DNA of 64,000 bases from Vallitalea pronyensis (GTDB taxonomy: Bacteria > Bacillota > Clostridia > Lachnospirales > Vallitaleaceae). A program made the position numbers and the translations under genes. This document shows positions 25,958 to 34,729 of the stretch, piece by piece; within the stretch, counting starts at the first letter, position 1; each line of letters begins with the position of its first letter. The stretch spans positions 329,001 to 393,000 of the forward strand of contig NZ_CP058649.1 of NCBI RefSeq assembly GCF_018141445.1. The letters run 5' to 3'. The notes beneath the pieces were generated by a model. That model worked only from the letters and a program-made list of their open reading frames with translations, had not been told where the DNA came from and made no database searches.

Positions 25958-27340
25958 ATGAAGTTCATTGTTTTAAATGGTAGTCCAAAAGGAGAAAAAA
26001 GTATTACGTTGCAGTATGTTCACTATTTAAAAAAGATATCCAAGGAACATGAATTCAAAGTCGTACACATAGCCAACCGCATTAACAAAATAGAAAAAGA
26101 CACAGAATTCTTTAATCAGATTATGGATGATATTAAGTCAAGTGATGGTGTGCTATGGGCTTTTCCTGTCTATGTTTTTTTAGTGAGTTCCCAATACAAA
26201 CGATTTATTGAATTGGTATTTGAAAGAAATGCTCAGAAAGCCTTTGAAAATAAATATACGGCTATCTTAACAACGTCCATACATTTCTATGATCATACAG
26301 CCATTAATTATGTTCATGGCATATGTGATGATATGCATATGAAGTTTGTGGACTATTATTCCGCCTATATGTATGACCTCTTAAAACCTGATAAACGAAA
26401 AAAATTTGCATGTTTTTTTGAGCTATTTATTGATACCATAGAAAAGAAGCAAGAAACCCTTAGGAAATACATGCCAATTCAACAGCATGCTTTTAAGTAT
26501 GAGCCTAATTTAGAGGGGAAAAGTATCGATACAGGTGATAAAAAAATCATCCTCGTTGCTGATCTGAAGGAAGAAGATAGTAACATCAAAAGAATGGTTG
26601 ATACATTCGCACATACGCTAAAGGATAATATTGAAATCGTGAACATAAATACCTTGTCCATAAAAGGGGGCTGTATGGGATGCATACGATGCGGTTACAA
26701 TAACCAGTGCTTTTATGAAGGAAAAGATGCGTTTATTGATTTTTTTAAAGAAGAACTCATGAAGGCTGATATCATTATTTTTGCAGGTGTCATCCAAGAC
26801 CGTTATCTGTCCGCAAGATGGAAAATGTTCTTTGACCGAGCATTTTTTAACACACATATCCCCTCATTAAAAAACAAGCAAATAGGCTTCATGATTTCAG
26901 GACCCTTACAGCAACTCCCCAACTTACAAGAGCTCCTTCATGCTTATGTAGAGGAACAAGGGGCAAGTCTATGTGGTCTTGTAACGGATGAATATAACGA
27001 TTCAAGAGAAGTGGATAAGGGGTTATATCTCCTTGCATCTCAAGCCATCCAGCACTGTGAAAAAAAATACATCCGAACATTCACCTTCTTAGGTATTGGG
27101 GGTATGAAAATATTTCGTGATGATATGTGGGGCAAGTTACGGTTTCCCTTTATTGCAGACTACAGGTACTATAAAAAAAATGGTTTATTTGATTTTCCTC
27201 AAAAGAATTACAAATCAAGATTAAAGAATGGTTTTTTATGCCTCGTATCCAACATACCATCCGTAAGAAAAGAAATCTATGTGAATCGCATGAAAGATGG
27301 CATCATTAAACCATTTAAACAAGTTTTAGAATCAGAATAA
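25958..27340 (+). CDS. Double-domain iron-sulfur flavoprotein / NADPH-dependent FMN reductase family, copy 1
   Basis: A 460-residue cytosolic redox protein made of two flavodoxin-like domains. Domain one (about 1-160) opens with KFIVLNGSPKGEKS, an FMN phosphate loop. Domain two (about 190-400) opens with KKIILVADL and contains Cys239, Cys242, Cys245 and Cys251 in a CX2CX2CX5C pattern, the compact [4Fe-4S] motif of Isf-type iron-sulfur flavoproteins; domain one lacks it. A C-terminal basic segment follows. AAGGAG lies seven bases before the ATG. It is the first of two tandem paralogues, each with its own iteron-bearing promoter, followed by a PadR gene. Likely function is electron transfer to an unknown acceptor or defence against oxidants, inferred from family. 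Confidence 0.8.
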   Translation: MKFIVLNGSPKGEKSITLQYVHYLKKISKEHEFKVVHIANRINKIEKDTEFFNQIMDDIKSSDGVLWAFPVYVFLVSSQYKRFIELVFERNAQKAFENKYTAILTTSIHFYDHTAINYVHGICDDMHMKFVDYYSAYMYDLLKPDKRKKFACFFELFIDTIEKKQETLRKYMPIQQHAFKYEPNLEGKSIDTGDKKIILVADLKEEDSNIKRMVDTFAHTLKDNIEIVNINTLSIKGGCMGCIRCGYNNQCFYEGKDAFIDFFKEELMKADIIIFAGVIQDRYLSARWKMFFDRAFFNTHIPSLKNKQIGFMISGPLQQLPNLQELLHAYVEEQGASLCGLVTDEYNDSREVDKGLYLLASQAIQHCEKKYIRTFTFLGIGGMKIFRDDMWGKLRFPFIADYRYYKKNGLFDFPQKNYKSRLKNGFLCLVSNIPSVRKEIYVNRMKDGIIKPFKQVLESE

Positions 27341-27398
27341 GACATAGTTGTGTGAAAGAGTTCTTATGTGTGAATGGGATAAGAGCTCTTTTATGTTA

Positions 27399-27427
27399 TT
27401 GACAATCATTGGTAACTGTTCTATACT
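27399..27427 (+). promoter_or_regulatory. Sigma-A promoter of the second flavoprotein gene
   Basis: TTGACA at 27399-27404, 17-bp spacer, TATACT at 27422-27427: both hexamers identical to the promoter at 25799 although the spacer sequence is unrelated. Confidence 0.85.
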
Positions 27428-27435
27428 ATATCTAA

Positions 27436-27465
27436 TCGATATATGACTGTTCGATATAATCATAT
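27436..27465 (+). repeat. Two 15-bp iterons at the second flavoprotein promoter
   Basis: Units starting at 27436 and 27451 begin TCGATATAT and TCGATATAA. As in the first promoter, the first unit starts eight bases after the -10 element, so spacing and motif are both conserved. Confidence 0.8.
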
Positions 27466-27520
27466 AGGGTGTGATTATCTTTTGAAATGCTTGATTGAAT
27501 AAATCAGAGGAGTGATGATG

Positions 27521-28912
27521 ATGAAGTTCATTGTACTAAATGGAAGTCCAAAAGGAGAAAAAAGCCTTACATTACAGTATGTAAAATATTTGAAAAAAAT
27601 ATCCAAAGAACATGATTTCAAAGTCTTACACATAGCCAGCCAAATAAATAAAATTGAAAAAGATGAGGAACTTTTCAATGGGATGATTGATGATATAAAA
27701 TCATGTGATGGTGTGCTCTGGGCATTTCCACTCTATGTTTTCTTAGTTTGCTCCCAGTATAAACGCTTTATTGAACTGATATTCGAGCGAAACGTTCAAG
27801 AAGCATTTGAAAATAAATATGCCGCTTCCTTATCAACATCCATACATTTTTATGACCATACAGCAAACAACTATATCCATGCCATAAGCGAAGATTTAAA
27901 TATGAAGTTTGTGGATTATTATTCAGCGGATATGTATGACCTGTTAGATGCTGGCAAGCGAAAAAAATTAGCATGTTTTTTTCAGTTATTTACTGACGCT
28001 ATTCATAAAAATCAAGACAGCATCAAGAAGTATAAACCTGTGAAACCGAATAGGCTTATGTATAAACCTCAGTTAGAAGAAAAAACCATCGATACCAGTC
28101 ATAAAAAAATAATCGTTGTTGCTGATCTACAAGAAGAAGAGCATAACATTAAAAAAATGGTCAATCAATTCTCCCATATCCTCAATCATAACGTGGAAAT
28201 AATAAACTTAAATACATTATCCATAAAAGGTGGCTGCATGGGATGCTTAAGGTGTGCTTATGATAACCAATGTTTTTATGAAGGAAAAGATGGGTTTATT
28301 GATGTATATAAAGAAAAGTTAATGACGGCTGATATCTTATTATTTGCAGGTGCTATTAAAGACCGCTATCTGTCGGCCAGGTGGAAAATGTTTTTTGACC
28401 GAGGATTTTTTAATACACATACACCGTCTTTAATTGGTAAACAGATAGGCTTCATCATATCAGGATCTCTCCAGCAAATACCCGATTTACAAGAGATTCT
28501 TCAAGCCTATGTGGAATGGCAAGGTTCCAATCTATGTGGTATTGTAACGGACGAATACGAGGATTCAAGTGAAGTGGATAGGGCCCTGTACCATCTAGCA
28601 TCCCAGTCCATGTACTACGCTAAAAAAGCATATATCCGGTCGTCCACATTCTTAGGTATTGGAGGCATGAAAATATTTCGTGATGATATGTGGGGAAGGC
28701 TTAGGTTTCCTTTTATTGCTGACCACAAGTACTATAAAGAAAATGGTATCTATAATGATTTCCCACAAAAGGATTATCCATCAAGATTCAAGAATGGTTT
28801 TTTAAGTCTCATGGCTAAGATACCCACTATAAGAGATGAAATCTATAAAAAGAGAATCAAAGATGAAATGATTAAACCTTTTCAAAAATTTATTGACAAT
28901 ATCAACGCATAA
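27521..28912 (+). CDS. Double-domain iron-sulfur flavoprotein / NADPH-dependent FMN reductase family, copy 2
   Basis: A 463-residue paralogue of the preceding protein, similar along its whole length. The start is set at 27521, the last of several in-frame start codons, because it gives the same KFIVLNGSPKGEKS beginning and has AGAGGAG eight bases upstream. The second domain keeps GGCMGCLRCAYDNQC, the same four cysteines. FLGIGGMKIFRDDMWG and the aromatic stretch after it are nearly identical in both copies. Its promoter has two iterons rather than five, so the pair may be expressed at different levels. The PadR gene begins 63 bp downstream and is probably cotranscribed. Confidence 0.8.
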   Translation: MKFIVLNGSPKGEKSLTLQYVKYLKKISKEHDFKVLHIASQINKIEKDEELFNGMIDDIKSCDGVLWAFPLYVFLVCSQYKRFIELIFERNVQEAFENKYAASLSTSIHFYDHTANNYIHAISEDLNMKFVDYYSADMYDLLDAGKRKKLACFFQLFTDAIHKNQDSIKKYKPVKPNRLMYKPQLEEKTIDTSHKKIIVVADLQEEEHNIKKMVNQFSHILNHNVEIINLNTLSIKGGCMGCLRCAYDNQCFYEGKDGFIDVYKEKLMTADILLFAGAIKDRYLSARWKMFFDRGFFNTHTPSLIGKQIGFIISGSLQQIPDLQEILQAYVEWQGSNLCGIVTDEYEDSSEVDRALYHLASQSMYYAKKAYIRSSTFLGIGGMKIFRDDMWGRLRFPFIADHKYYKENGIYNDFPQKDYPSRFKNGFLSLMAKIPTIRDEIYKKRIKDEMIKPFQKFIDNINA

Positions 28913-28975
28913 TCATACCGTTCATACCCTTTCCATAACGTATGGGCATGAATGAAAAGAAAAAAGGTGAAAATA

Positions 28976-29500
28976 ATGTTACAATTTATTATACTTGGTT
29001 TTTTAATTAAATGTGACCTGAATGGCTACGCCATTAAGAAAACCATGAGTCTAAGTACGGTCAATTTTGTGGATACCAGTTTTGGAAGTATCTACCCTGC
29101 TCTTAAAAAATTAAACCAAAAAGGACACATTACCGCAAGGGAAATTGTTGAGCAAGGTAAAATTAAAAAAATGTATTCCATAACGCCAGAAGGTAAAGAG
29201 GCTTTTTTGAAATGGCTTGAAATTCCTATCAATCCAACGGTAACGAAACTTGAATATATGGCAAGAATTTTCTTTTATCAAAACCTTGAAAAAGAGAAAG
29301 CCTACGCTTTAATCGAAAAATTTGTAGCGGATATCAAACATTTAAAAAATGAATTAGAAGGTACAAAAGATTACGTGGATGAAATATCGGATTATTACGA
29401 GATGTCCGTTTATCGAGTAGGTAATGCCTACTATGATTTTCTTATCGATTGGTACGAAAAATTTCTGGTTGAACTTAAAGAAAAAAATGAACATGAGTAG
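28976..29500 (+). CDS. PadR-family transcriptional regulator
   Basis: A 174-residue PadR protein from the ATG at 28976, preceded by AAAGGTGA; an upstream in-frame ATG at 28952 lacks a site and would add eight basic residues not seen in the family. The N-terminal winged helix includes LNGYAIKKTM and FGSIYPALKKLNQKGHI, followed by the beta-wing YSITPEGKEAFLKWL. The C-terminal alpha-helical part (about 85-174) is the PadR dimerisation domain. Location directly after two flavoprotein genes with iteron operators suggests it represses them and itself in response to a ligand handled by those enzymes. This is inference from arrangement. Confidence 0.87.
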   Translation: MLQFIILGFLIKCDLNGYAIKKTMSLSTVNFVDTSFGSIYPALKKLNQKGHITAREIVEQGKIKKMYSITPEGKEAFLKWLEIPINPTVTKLEYMARIFFYQNLEKEKAYALIEKFVADIKHLKNELEGTKDYVDEISDYYEMSVYRVGNAYYDFLIDWYEKFLVELKEKNEHE

Positions 29501-29567
29501 GTACGTAAGCTGCCAAAAATATACGTTAAGATGACATGCATTTTAGAAGAAAGACCCTCATACTCTT

Positions 29568-29650
29568 AAGGTTATCTCATTAAAGCAGAATAACACCAAG
29601 CATAGGTAAATATATGCGGTAACAAACTGCTTTGATGAGACAGCCTCTTT
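29568..29650. terminator. Hairpin between convergent padR-like and hydG genes
   Basis: The segment from 29569 containing ATCTCATTAAAGCAG pairs with CTGCTTTGATGAGA ending near 29640, with a loop of about 38 bases, followed by CCTCTTT. It may terminate both convergent units. Confidence 0.55.
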
Positions 29651-29668
29651 AGAAATGATTAAGAACCG

Positions 29669-31045
29669 CTAGATATATAAATCTCGAGCGCCAACTTTCA
29701 TCTTTTCAATGTTATTCTTCACTAAAGTTTTTACTTTTTCATTATCAATCTTGTCAATTTCTTTTTGGATTAAATCAAATCCATGTTCATGTAATTCTTT
29801 ATCCCCATAATCAAGAATATACTCAGCAAGGGTCATGAGGGCGTTAGGTGTACAGACATGATGAATCTGACCCGATTTTGCTAATCGCATAAAGCGATCG
29901 CCTGTACGTCCTTTACGGTAACAAGCTGTACAATAACTTGGAATGTAGTCATCACCTACCAAGCCTTTTAAAACTTCTAATGGTGTGCGATGATCTTCAA
30001 GGGTAAATTGTGTCCCCATATCCTGGTGGTCTTCATCGTTATAACCGCCTACTTCTGTACATGAGCCCGCACTAACTTGAGATATACCATATTGCAGAAG
30101 TTCCTTACGGATGGCTGCCGTTTCTCTTGTGGATAGAATAATACCTGTAAAGGGTACAGCTAATCGTATAATAGCCACTAACTTCTTGAATGTGCGATCA
30201 TCTACCATATGGGGATACATGTCTAAATCCACACCTTCAGCTTTCTTAATTCTTGGCACAGAAATGGTATGGAAACCAACGCCAAACTTCTCTTCCAAAT
30301 GGTCATTATGCAGCATCAACGACAATATTTCAAATTTATAATCATATAAGCCGAATAATACGCCGCCGCCAACATCATCAATACCACCTTCCATGGCTCG
30401 GTCAAAGGCATGGAGATGATAAGCATAGTCCCCTTTTAATGATTGGGGGTGCATGGCTTCATAGGTTGGCTTATGGTATGTTTCTTGGAATAAGATATAG
30501 GTACCAATCTGAGCATCTTTTAGACGTTTGTAGTTTTCAACAGTGGTTGCAGCAATGTTAACATTGACTCGACGGATAACACCATTTTTGTTCTCTGTGG
30601 TATAGATAGCGTCAATAGCATCCAATATGTATTCTATATCACAGTTAACAGGGTCTTCTCCTGCTTCAAGCGCTAGTCTTTTATGCCCCATACGTTCTAA
30701 TACTTTGACTTGATTTTGAATCTCTTCTCTTGTTAGTTTTTTTCTTGCAAAGGTGTTATCACGTTTATAACCGCAATATTTACAGTTGTTTACACAGTAA
30801 TTGCTCACATATAATGGCGCAAATACAACAACCCGATTACCGTATATATCGTGCTTAATTTCACCTGCAATTTTAAAGAGCTCTTGTAGTTGGTCATGGT
30901 CTTCGATATTAAGCAATGTAGCAATCTGCTTATGGGTGAGTCCTTTTTTTTCTTTTGCTACATTCAGAACGTCTTGTATCTCCTCATGGGATACATCTGC
31001 TGTTTCATGGAGCAAATCGTTAATATAATCGTGATGAATAAACAT
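29669..31045 (-). CDS. hydG: [FeFe]-hydrogenase maturase HydG (radical SAM tyrosine lyase)
   Basis: A radical SAM enzyme that splits tyrosine to provide CO and cyanide ligands for the hydrogenase H-cluster. The radical SAM cluster site CVNNCKYC (Cys84, Cys88, Cys91) and a second C-terminal cluster site, CTACYRKGRTGDRFM followed by a cysteine in HHVCTPNAL, are diagnostic for HydG against ThiH. I start at the ATG at 31045, seven bases after AAAGGGG; an ATG two codons upstream sits on the site. It lies 39 bp after the small TM1266-like gene on the same strand. HydE, HydF and the hydrogenase are not in the window. Presence implies hydrogen metabolism and strict anaerobiosis. Confidence 0.95.
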   Translation of the reverse strand: MFIHHDYINDLLHETADVSHEEIQDVLNVAKEKKGLTHKQIATLLNIEDHDQLQELFKIAGEIKHDIYGNRVVVFAPLYVSNYCVNNCKYCGYKRDNTFARKKLTREEIQNQVKVLERMGHKRLALEAGEDPVNCDIEYILDAIDAIYTTENKNGVIRRVNVNIAATTVENYKRLKDAQIGTYILFQETYHKPTYEAMHPQSLKGDYAYHLHAFDRAMEGGIDDVGGGVLFGLYDYKFEILSLMLHNDHLEEKFGVGFHTISVPRIKKAEGVDLDMYPHMVDDRTFKKLVAIIRLAVPFTGIILSTRETAAIRKELLQYGISQVSAGSCTEVGGYNDEDHQDMGTQFTLEDHRTPLEVLKGLVGDDYIPSYCTACYRKGRTGDRFMRLAKSGQIHHVCTPNALMTLAEYILDYGDKELHEHGFDLIQKEIDKIDNEKVKTLVKNNIEKMKVGARDLYI

Positions 31046-31084
31046 GTTCATTCCCCTTTCAAAAGTATTCCTATTAAGAGCACC

Positions 31085-31339
31085 CTATAAAAATTCTTTC
31101 TTAGAAATGGACGTTTTTACTTGAACATTGGCAAGCTTACCCAGTTTTCCTGTAAGGCTGTTGATCTCATTCACCTCACCAATCACTGTTATGCATATTA
31201 CGGATACATCTTGGTCAATAAGGGGCAATCCCATCCGCCCTCTTATTAAATGTTTATAAGCTGCTATAATGTCATTAAATTTAAACTGGCTGGTTTCTGG
31301 TTCTTCCAAAATAGCACTAATTACTGCAACTCTTTTCAT
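31085..31339 (-). CDS. TM1266-family iron-only hydrogenase system putative regulator
   Basis: An 84-residue ferredoxin-fold protein matching the TM1266 family: it begins KRVAVISAILEEPE, has a central RGRMGLPLID segment and VSVICITVIGEVNEINSLTGKLGKL. Members sit beside hydrogenase maturation genes and resemble ACT/NikR-like regulatory domains; the biochemical role is not settled. Its position directly upstream of hydG fits the usual context. AAAGGGG lies upstream, with rather long spacing to the ATG. Confidence 0.88.
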   Translation of the reverse strand: MKRVAVISAILEEPETSQFKFNDIIAAYKHLIRGRMGLPLIDQDVSVICITVIGEVNEINSLTGKLGKLANVQVKTSISKKEFL

Positions 31340-31716
31340 TGGTTGTAAAAAACCCCTTTCTTATATTATTCTTATCATGATTAACATCAAAAAAACTTTC
31401 CTATTAAAAAGAAAGTTTATCCATTTACATGCCGAATAAGGACAATGATGTCCTGTAAATTTGTATAACTTCCTTTCAGATAAGATATTCTCGTCTGTTA
31501 GGGTGCTAATTGTATAGGGGATAAGTAAAAGATTTTCTCTTGCTTATCGTTAATATTTTAACATTTATTTGGTTGTTTTTCAATGGGTTATTTTGAATTC
31601 CTTTTATTTTAATAGAAAGTTATAAGTAGAGATAAAGATATTTATTATCTATTCAAGGCAATCGTATGAAAAATTGTGTGTAGGGTATGATGTTGGGGTT
31701 TTGTGCAAGACGTCCG

Positions 31717-31910
31717 AGGTAGATAGGTACCATAAATCCGTTCAGGTTAAATCATGGCTGAAATACTAAGTTCACTCCAAGCTGAATGGCTAAAACTGAA
31801 AACTCACTAACGTTCAAACACTTCAGTTTTTTAACGCCATTCATCTTTCCGTTCACTAAGAATTTCTAGCAATGATTTAAACATCACGGATTTATGGTAC
31901 CTATCTACCT
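31717..31910. repeat. Long imperfect palindrome 1 (about 194 bp)
   Basis: A perfect 25-bp outer arm at 31717-31741 pairs with 31886-31910. Inside, further paired blocks continue with mismatches: GTTAAATCAT with ATGATTTAAAC, CTAAGTTCAC with GTTCACTAAG, GAATGGC with GCCATTC and AAAACTGAA with CTTCAGTTTT, so nearly the whole element can fold into one hairpin. No coding frame and no clear target duplication are seen. It could be a miniature mobile element or a structured RNA. Confidence 0.8.
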
Positions 31911-31963
31911 ACTAGGCGAGTTGAAGGGGGCTAGGGGTGATAATTGTTAATATTATGATTTGA

Positions 31964-32062
31964 AAACATAAGTGGAAGAAAGTGTGGATTCAACAAGAAA
32001 ATGTCAAAGCACATGTTAACGAAGGTTTATTAGAACAAGTAATAGACAATATCGTGAAGTAA
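31964..32062 (+). pseudogene. Possible gene remnant, 32 codons
   Basis: A frame from just after a TGA (31961) to TAA (32060) reads as plausible protein (WKKVWIQQENVKAHVNEGL...), but has no start codon or ribosome binding site. It lies between two palindromes. It may be the tail of a lost gene; chance cannot be excluded. Confidence 0.25.
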
Positions 32063-32093
32063 AGGAAGAACTATAATAAACCAATAAGATAGT

Positions 32094-32276
32094 AAATGCC
32101 GTCTCTTTCATATTAACGTCAACATGTAGGCGAAGGGGTATAGGTAGTGTGGAAAGCGAACCAGGACGGTGAGCGCCGACAATCTAAACATGGACGTTTA
32201 GCGTGTCGGAAGAACACTACCTATACCCCTTCGCCAGAAACCAATAGCCAGAATTAATATGAAAGAGACGGCATTT
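32094..32276. repeat. Long palindrome 2 (183 bp)
   Basis: Two nested perfect arm pairs: 32094-32116 with 32254-32276 (23 bp) and 32129-32150 with 32214-32235 (22 bp). The centre can also fold: CCGACA with TGTCGG and CTAAAC with GTTTAG. Arms differ in sequence from palindrome 1. No ORF inside and no obvious flanking duplication. Confidence 0.85.
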
Positions 32277-32719
32277 ACGGAAGGATGCCCATAGCCCTAT
32301 CTTCATAACCTATATCTTCATGGATTTATTTTCAAATAGCTACATAGAATTCCATCTATGATAAATTTTTATGCCTTTGGACTGATTATCCATTAATCTC
32401 TACTTGATTATTTAGGCAATATTGTATAAACTATATAGTTGGTGCTAAAAACTCTTAAATGATAGCCATCATTTAATTCATAGGAGATTTTTCCATGATT
32501 TTTCAGGGATAATAAACGAATCGTGAATATCCAAAACAAAAAAGGCTATGCCTCGTTCCGCAAAGTGGGTTTGTCGCGTCTTGCCAAGCAAGTTGTTTTG
32601 TTAGAATAGATATGTCCAACTCCCTAATTCATGGTGTATGAATCTCCATATATATACAATAACGACAAGATGACTAGAGCGAGAATCATCAAGGTTCATG
32701 CTTAAGAAAGCAGGTATAT
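32277..32719. other. typA upstream region with a partial interspersed repeat (copy C)
   Basis: No gene is seen. At about 32554-32607 the sequence GTCTTGCCAAGCAAGTTGTTTTGTTAG matches the left half of copies A and B in its core, including the CTTGC/GCAAG hairpin. A promoter for typA must lie here, but none is obvious. Confidence 0.5.
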
Positions 32720-34540
32720 ATGTCAAAACAAAAAATAATAAACATTGCTGTAATTGCTCACGTAGATGCTGGAAAGTCAACGTTGGTGGATGCATTTTTT
32801 CAACAAAGTGGTATTTTTCGTGAGAATCAAGAAGTTGTAGACCAAGTCATGGACAGTAATGACTTGGAACGTGAAAGAGGCATTACGATTTATTCAAAAA
32901 ACTGTTCTGTCAATTACAAAGACTATAAAATTAACATTGTGGATACACCGGGGCACTCTGATTTCTCTTCGGAAGTTGAGCGGATTATGAAGACCGTGGA
33001 CACGGTTATCCTGTTGGTTGACTCCAGTGAAGGGCCTATGCCTCAGACAAGATTTGTTCTCCAAAAATCATTAGAGCATGGTTTAAAACCCATTTTGTTT
33101 ATTAATAAAATTGATAAAAAAGATCAGCGTGCTGAAGAAGTTGTGGATATGACGTTTGATTTATTTGTGGAATTAGATGCTAACGATGAGCAATTAGACT
33201 TCCCTATTATATATGGTGTCGCTCGGGACGGCATTGCTAAATATGATATGCATGATGAGCACGAGGATTTAATTCCTCTTTTTGAAACCATTATTAACCA
33301 GACCAATCCGTATCCTGATTATGATAGTGAACCTCTTCAGATGCAGATTTCCGCATTAGGCTATGACAATTATATCGGTCGTTTGGGTATTGGCCGGGTT
33401 CATAAAGGTATCGTAAATGAAGGTCAGATAATCACCATCTGCAAACGGGATGGTTCAACGGCTCAGGGTAAAATTGGTAAGCTTTTTACTTATGAAGGTC
33501 TTCTACAAACGCCTAAAAAAGCCTTATACAGTGGGGATATTGCGGTTATTTCTGGTATCTCGGACATATCCATTGGTGAGACGTTCTGTGATCCAGAACA
33601 TGTAGAGCCCATGGAAATGATTAAGATTGAAGAGCCTACTCTATCCATGAATTTCTTGGTGAATAACTCTCCCTTTGCAGGTCAGTCAGGTAAATATGTC
33701 ACCACAAGACATATTAAAGAAAGGCTTGACCGTGAATTAGAAATCAATGTAGGGCTTCGTGTAGAAGAACTGGGCGGCTTAGATGGTTACAAGGTATCTG
33801 GTCGTGGCGAACTTCATTTATCCATACTGATTGAAAACATGCGTCGTGAGAGTTATGAGTTAAGTGTGTCCAAGCCGGAAGTACTGATGCAACGTATTGA
33901 AGGTAAATTACATGAACCCGTTGAACGTGTGATTGTCAATCTGCCAGATGAGTATGCTGGAACGGCTATTCGTAAGCTTAATTTAAGAAAAGGTCGTATG
34001 GAACACATGGAATCGGATAGTGGTTATACCAAGTTGGAATACATTGTACCAACCCGTGGGCTTCTAGGCTTTCGAAGTGAGCTCATTACGGATTCTAGAG
34101 GCGAGGGGACTATTATTCGTTCTTTTGATGCTTATGAACCTCATAAAGGGGATATACCTTCACGCACCAATGGTGTGCTCGTATCTGGTGAACAAGGTAC
34201 AGCCATGCCTTACTCCCTTAACAATTTATCTCAACGAGCAACCATGACCATCCATCCTACTACACCCGTATACGAAGGCATGATCATTGGTATTAACTCA
34301 CGAAAAGAAGATATGACCGTTAACCCTTGTAAGAATAAAAAGCTGACCAACACGCGGGCTTCTGGTGCTGACGATGCCGTAAAACTATCGCCACCAAAAA
34401 TCTTTAGTATGGAAGAAGCCCTTGAATTTATCGCTGATGATGAGCTGGTGGAGATTACACCAGACACCATTCGTCTCCGTAAGAAATTTTTGAAAGAGGC
34501 GGACCGTAATAAATATAATAAGCAAATAGGCAAAAAATAA
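32720..34540 (+). CDS. typA: Translational GTPase TypA/BipA
   Basis: A 606-residue ribosome-associated GTPase, full length for the family. G1 is AHVDAGKST, the switch region contains RERGITI, G3 is DTPGHSDF and G4 NKID. Domains II, III and V follow, and the specific C-terminal domain includes [25 protein letters not shown], which identifies TypA against EF-G and LepA. It supports ribosome assembly and stress adaptation in known bacteria. The start is preceded by AAGAAAGCAGG, a modest binding site. The gene is monocistronic, with a strong terminator at 34559-34669. Confidence 0.97.
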   Translation: MSKQKIINIAVIAHVDAGKSTLVDAFFQQSGIFRENQEVVDQVMDSNDLERERGITIYSKNCSVNYKDYKINIVDTPGHSDFSSEVERIMKTVDTVILLVDSSEGPMPQTRFVLQKSLEHGLKPILFINKIDKKDQRAEEVVDMTFDLFVELDANDEQLDFPIIYGVARDGIAKYDMHDEHEDLIPLFETIINQTNPYPDYDSEPLQMQISALGYDNYIGRLGIGRVHKGIVNEGQIITICKRDGSTAQGKIGKLFTYEGLLQTPKKALYSGDIAVISGISDISIGETFCDPEHVEPMEMIKIEEPTLSMNFLVNNSPFAGQSGKYVTTRHIKERLDRELEINVGLRVEELGGLDGYKVSGRGELHLSILIENMRRESYELSVSKPEVLMQRIEGKLHEPVERVIVNLPDEYAGTAIRKLNLRKGRMEHMESDSGYTKLEYIVPTRGLLGFRSELITDSRGEGTIIRSFDAYEPHKGDIPSRTNGVLVSGEQGTAMPYSLNNLSQRATMTIHPTTPVYEGMIIGINSRKEDMTVNPCKNKKLTNTRASGADDAVKLSPPKIFSMEEALEFIADDELVEITPDTIRLRKKFLKEADRNKYNKQIGKK

Positions 34541-34558
34541 ATGGTATGACACTAAAAT

Positions 34559-34669
34559 AAAAGGGCTGTATGACCATACATTTAGCAAGAAGTGTACGTT
34601 CTATTGATCGATTACATTGAGATACCTTCTTAATAACCATTATAAATGTATGAAACAGCCCTTTTTTTG
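34559..34669 (+). terminator. Extended terminator hairpin after typA
   Basis: AAAGGGCTGT pairs with ACAGCCCTTTTTTT, and the inner ATACATTTA with TAAATGTAT, around a long loop of about 60 bases. A run of seven T follows. The long branched loop is unusual for a simple terminator. Confidence 0.75.
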
Positions 34670-34729
34670 CGTATAACCTAGAACCTGTCTATTGTTCATA
34701 GACGTTATCGTAAAACATGGGTTCAAGGA

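Noticed and set aside
31717-32276. Retron or group II intron
   Set aside because: Palindromes are suggestive, but there is no reverse transcriptase gene in or near the region.
31717-32276. Insertion sequence with transposase
   Set aside because: No transposase frame, and no clear flanking target duplications.
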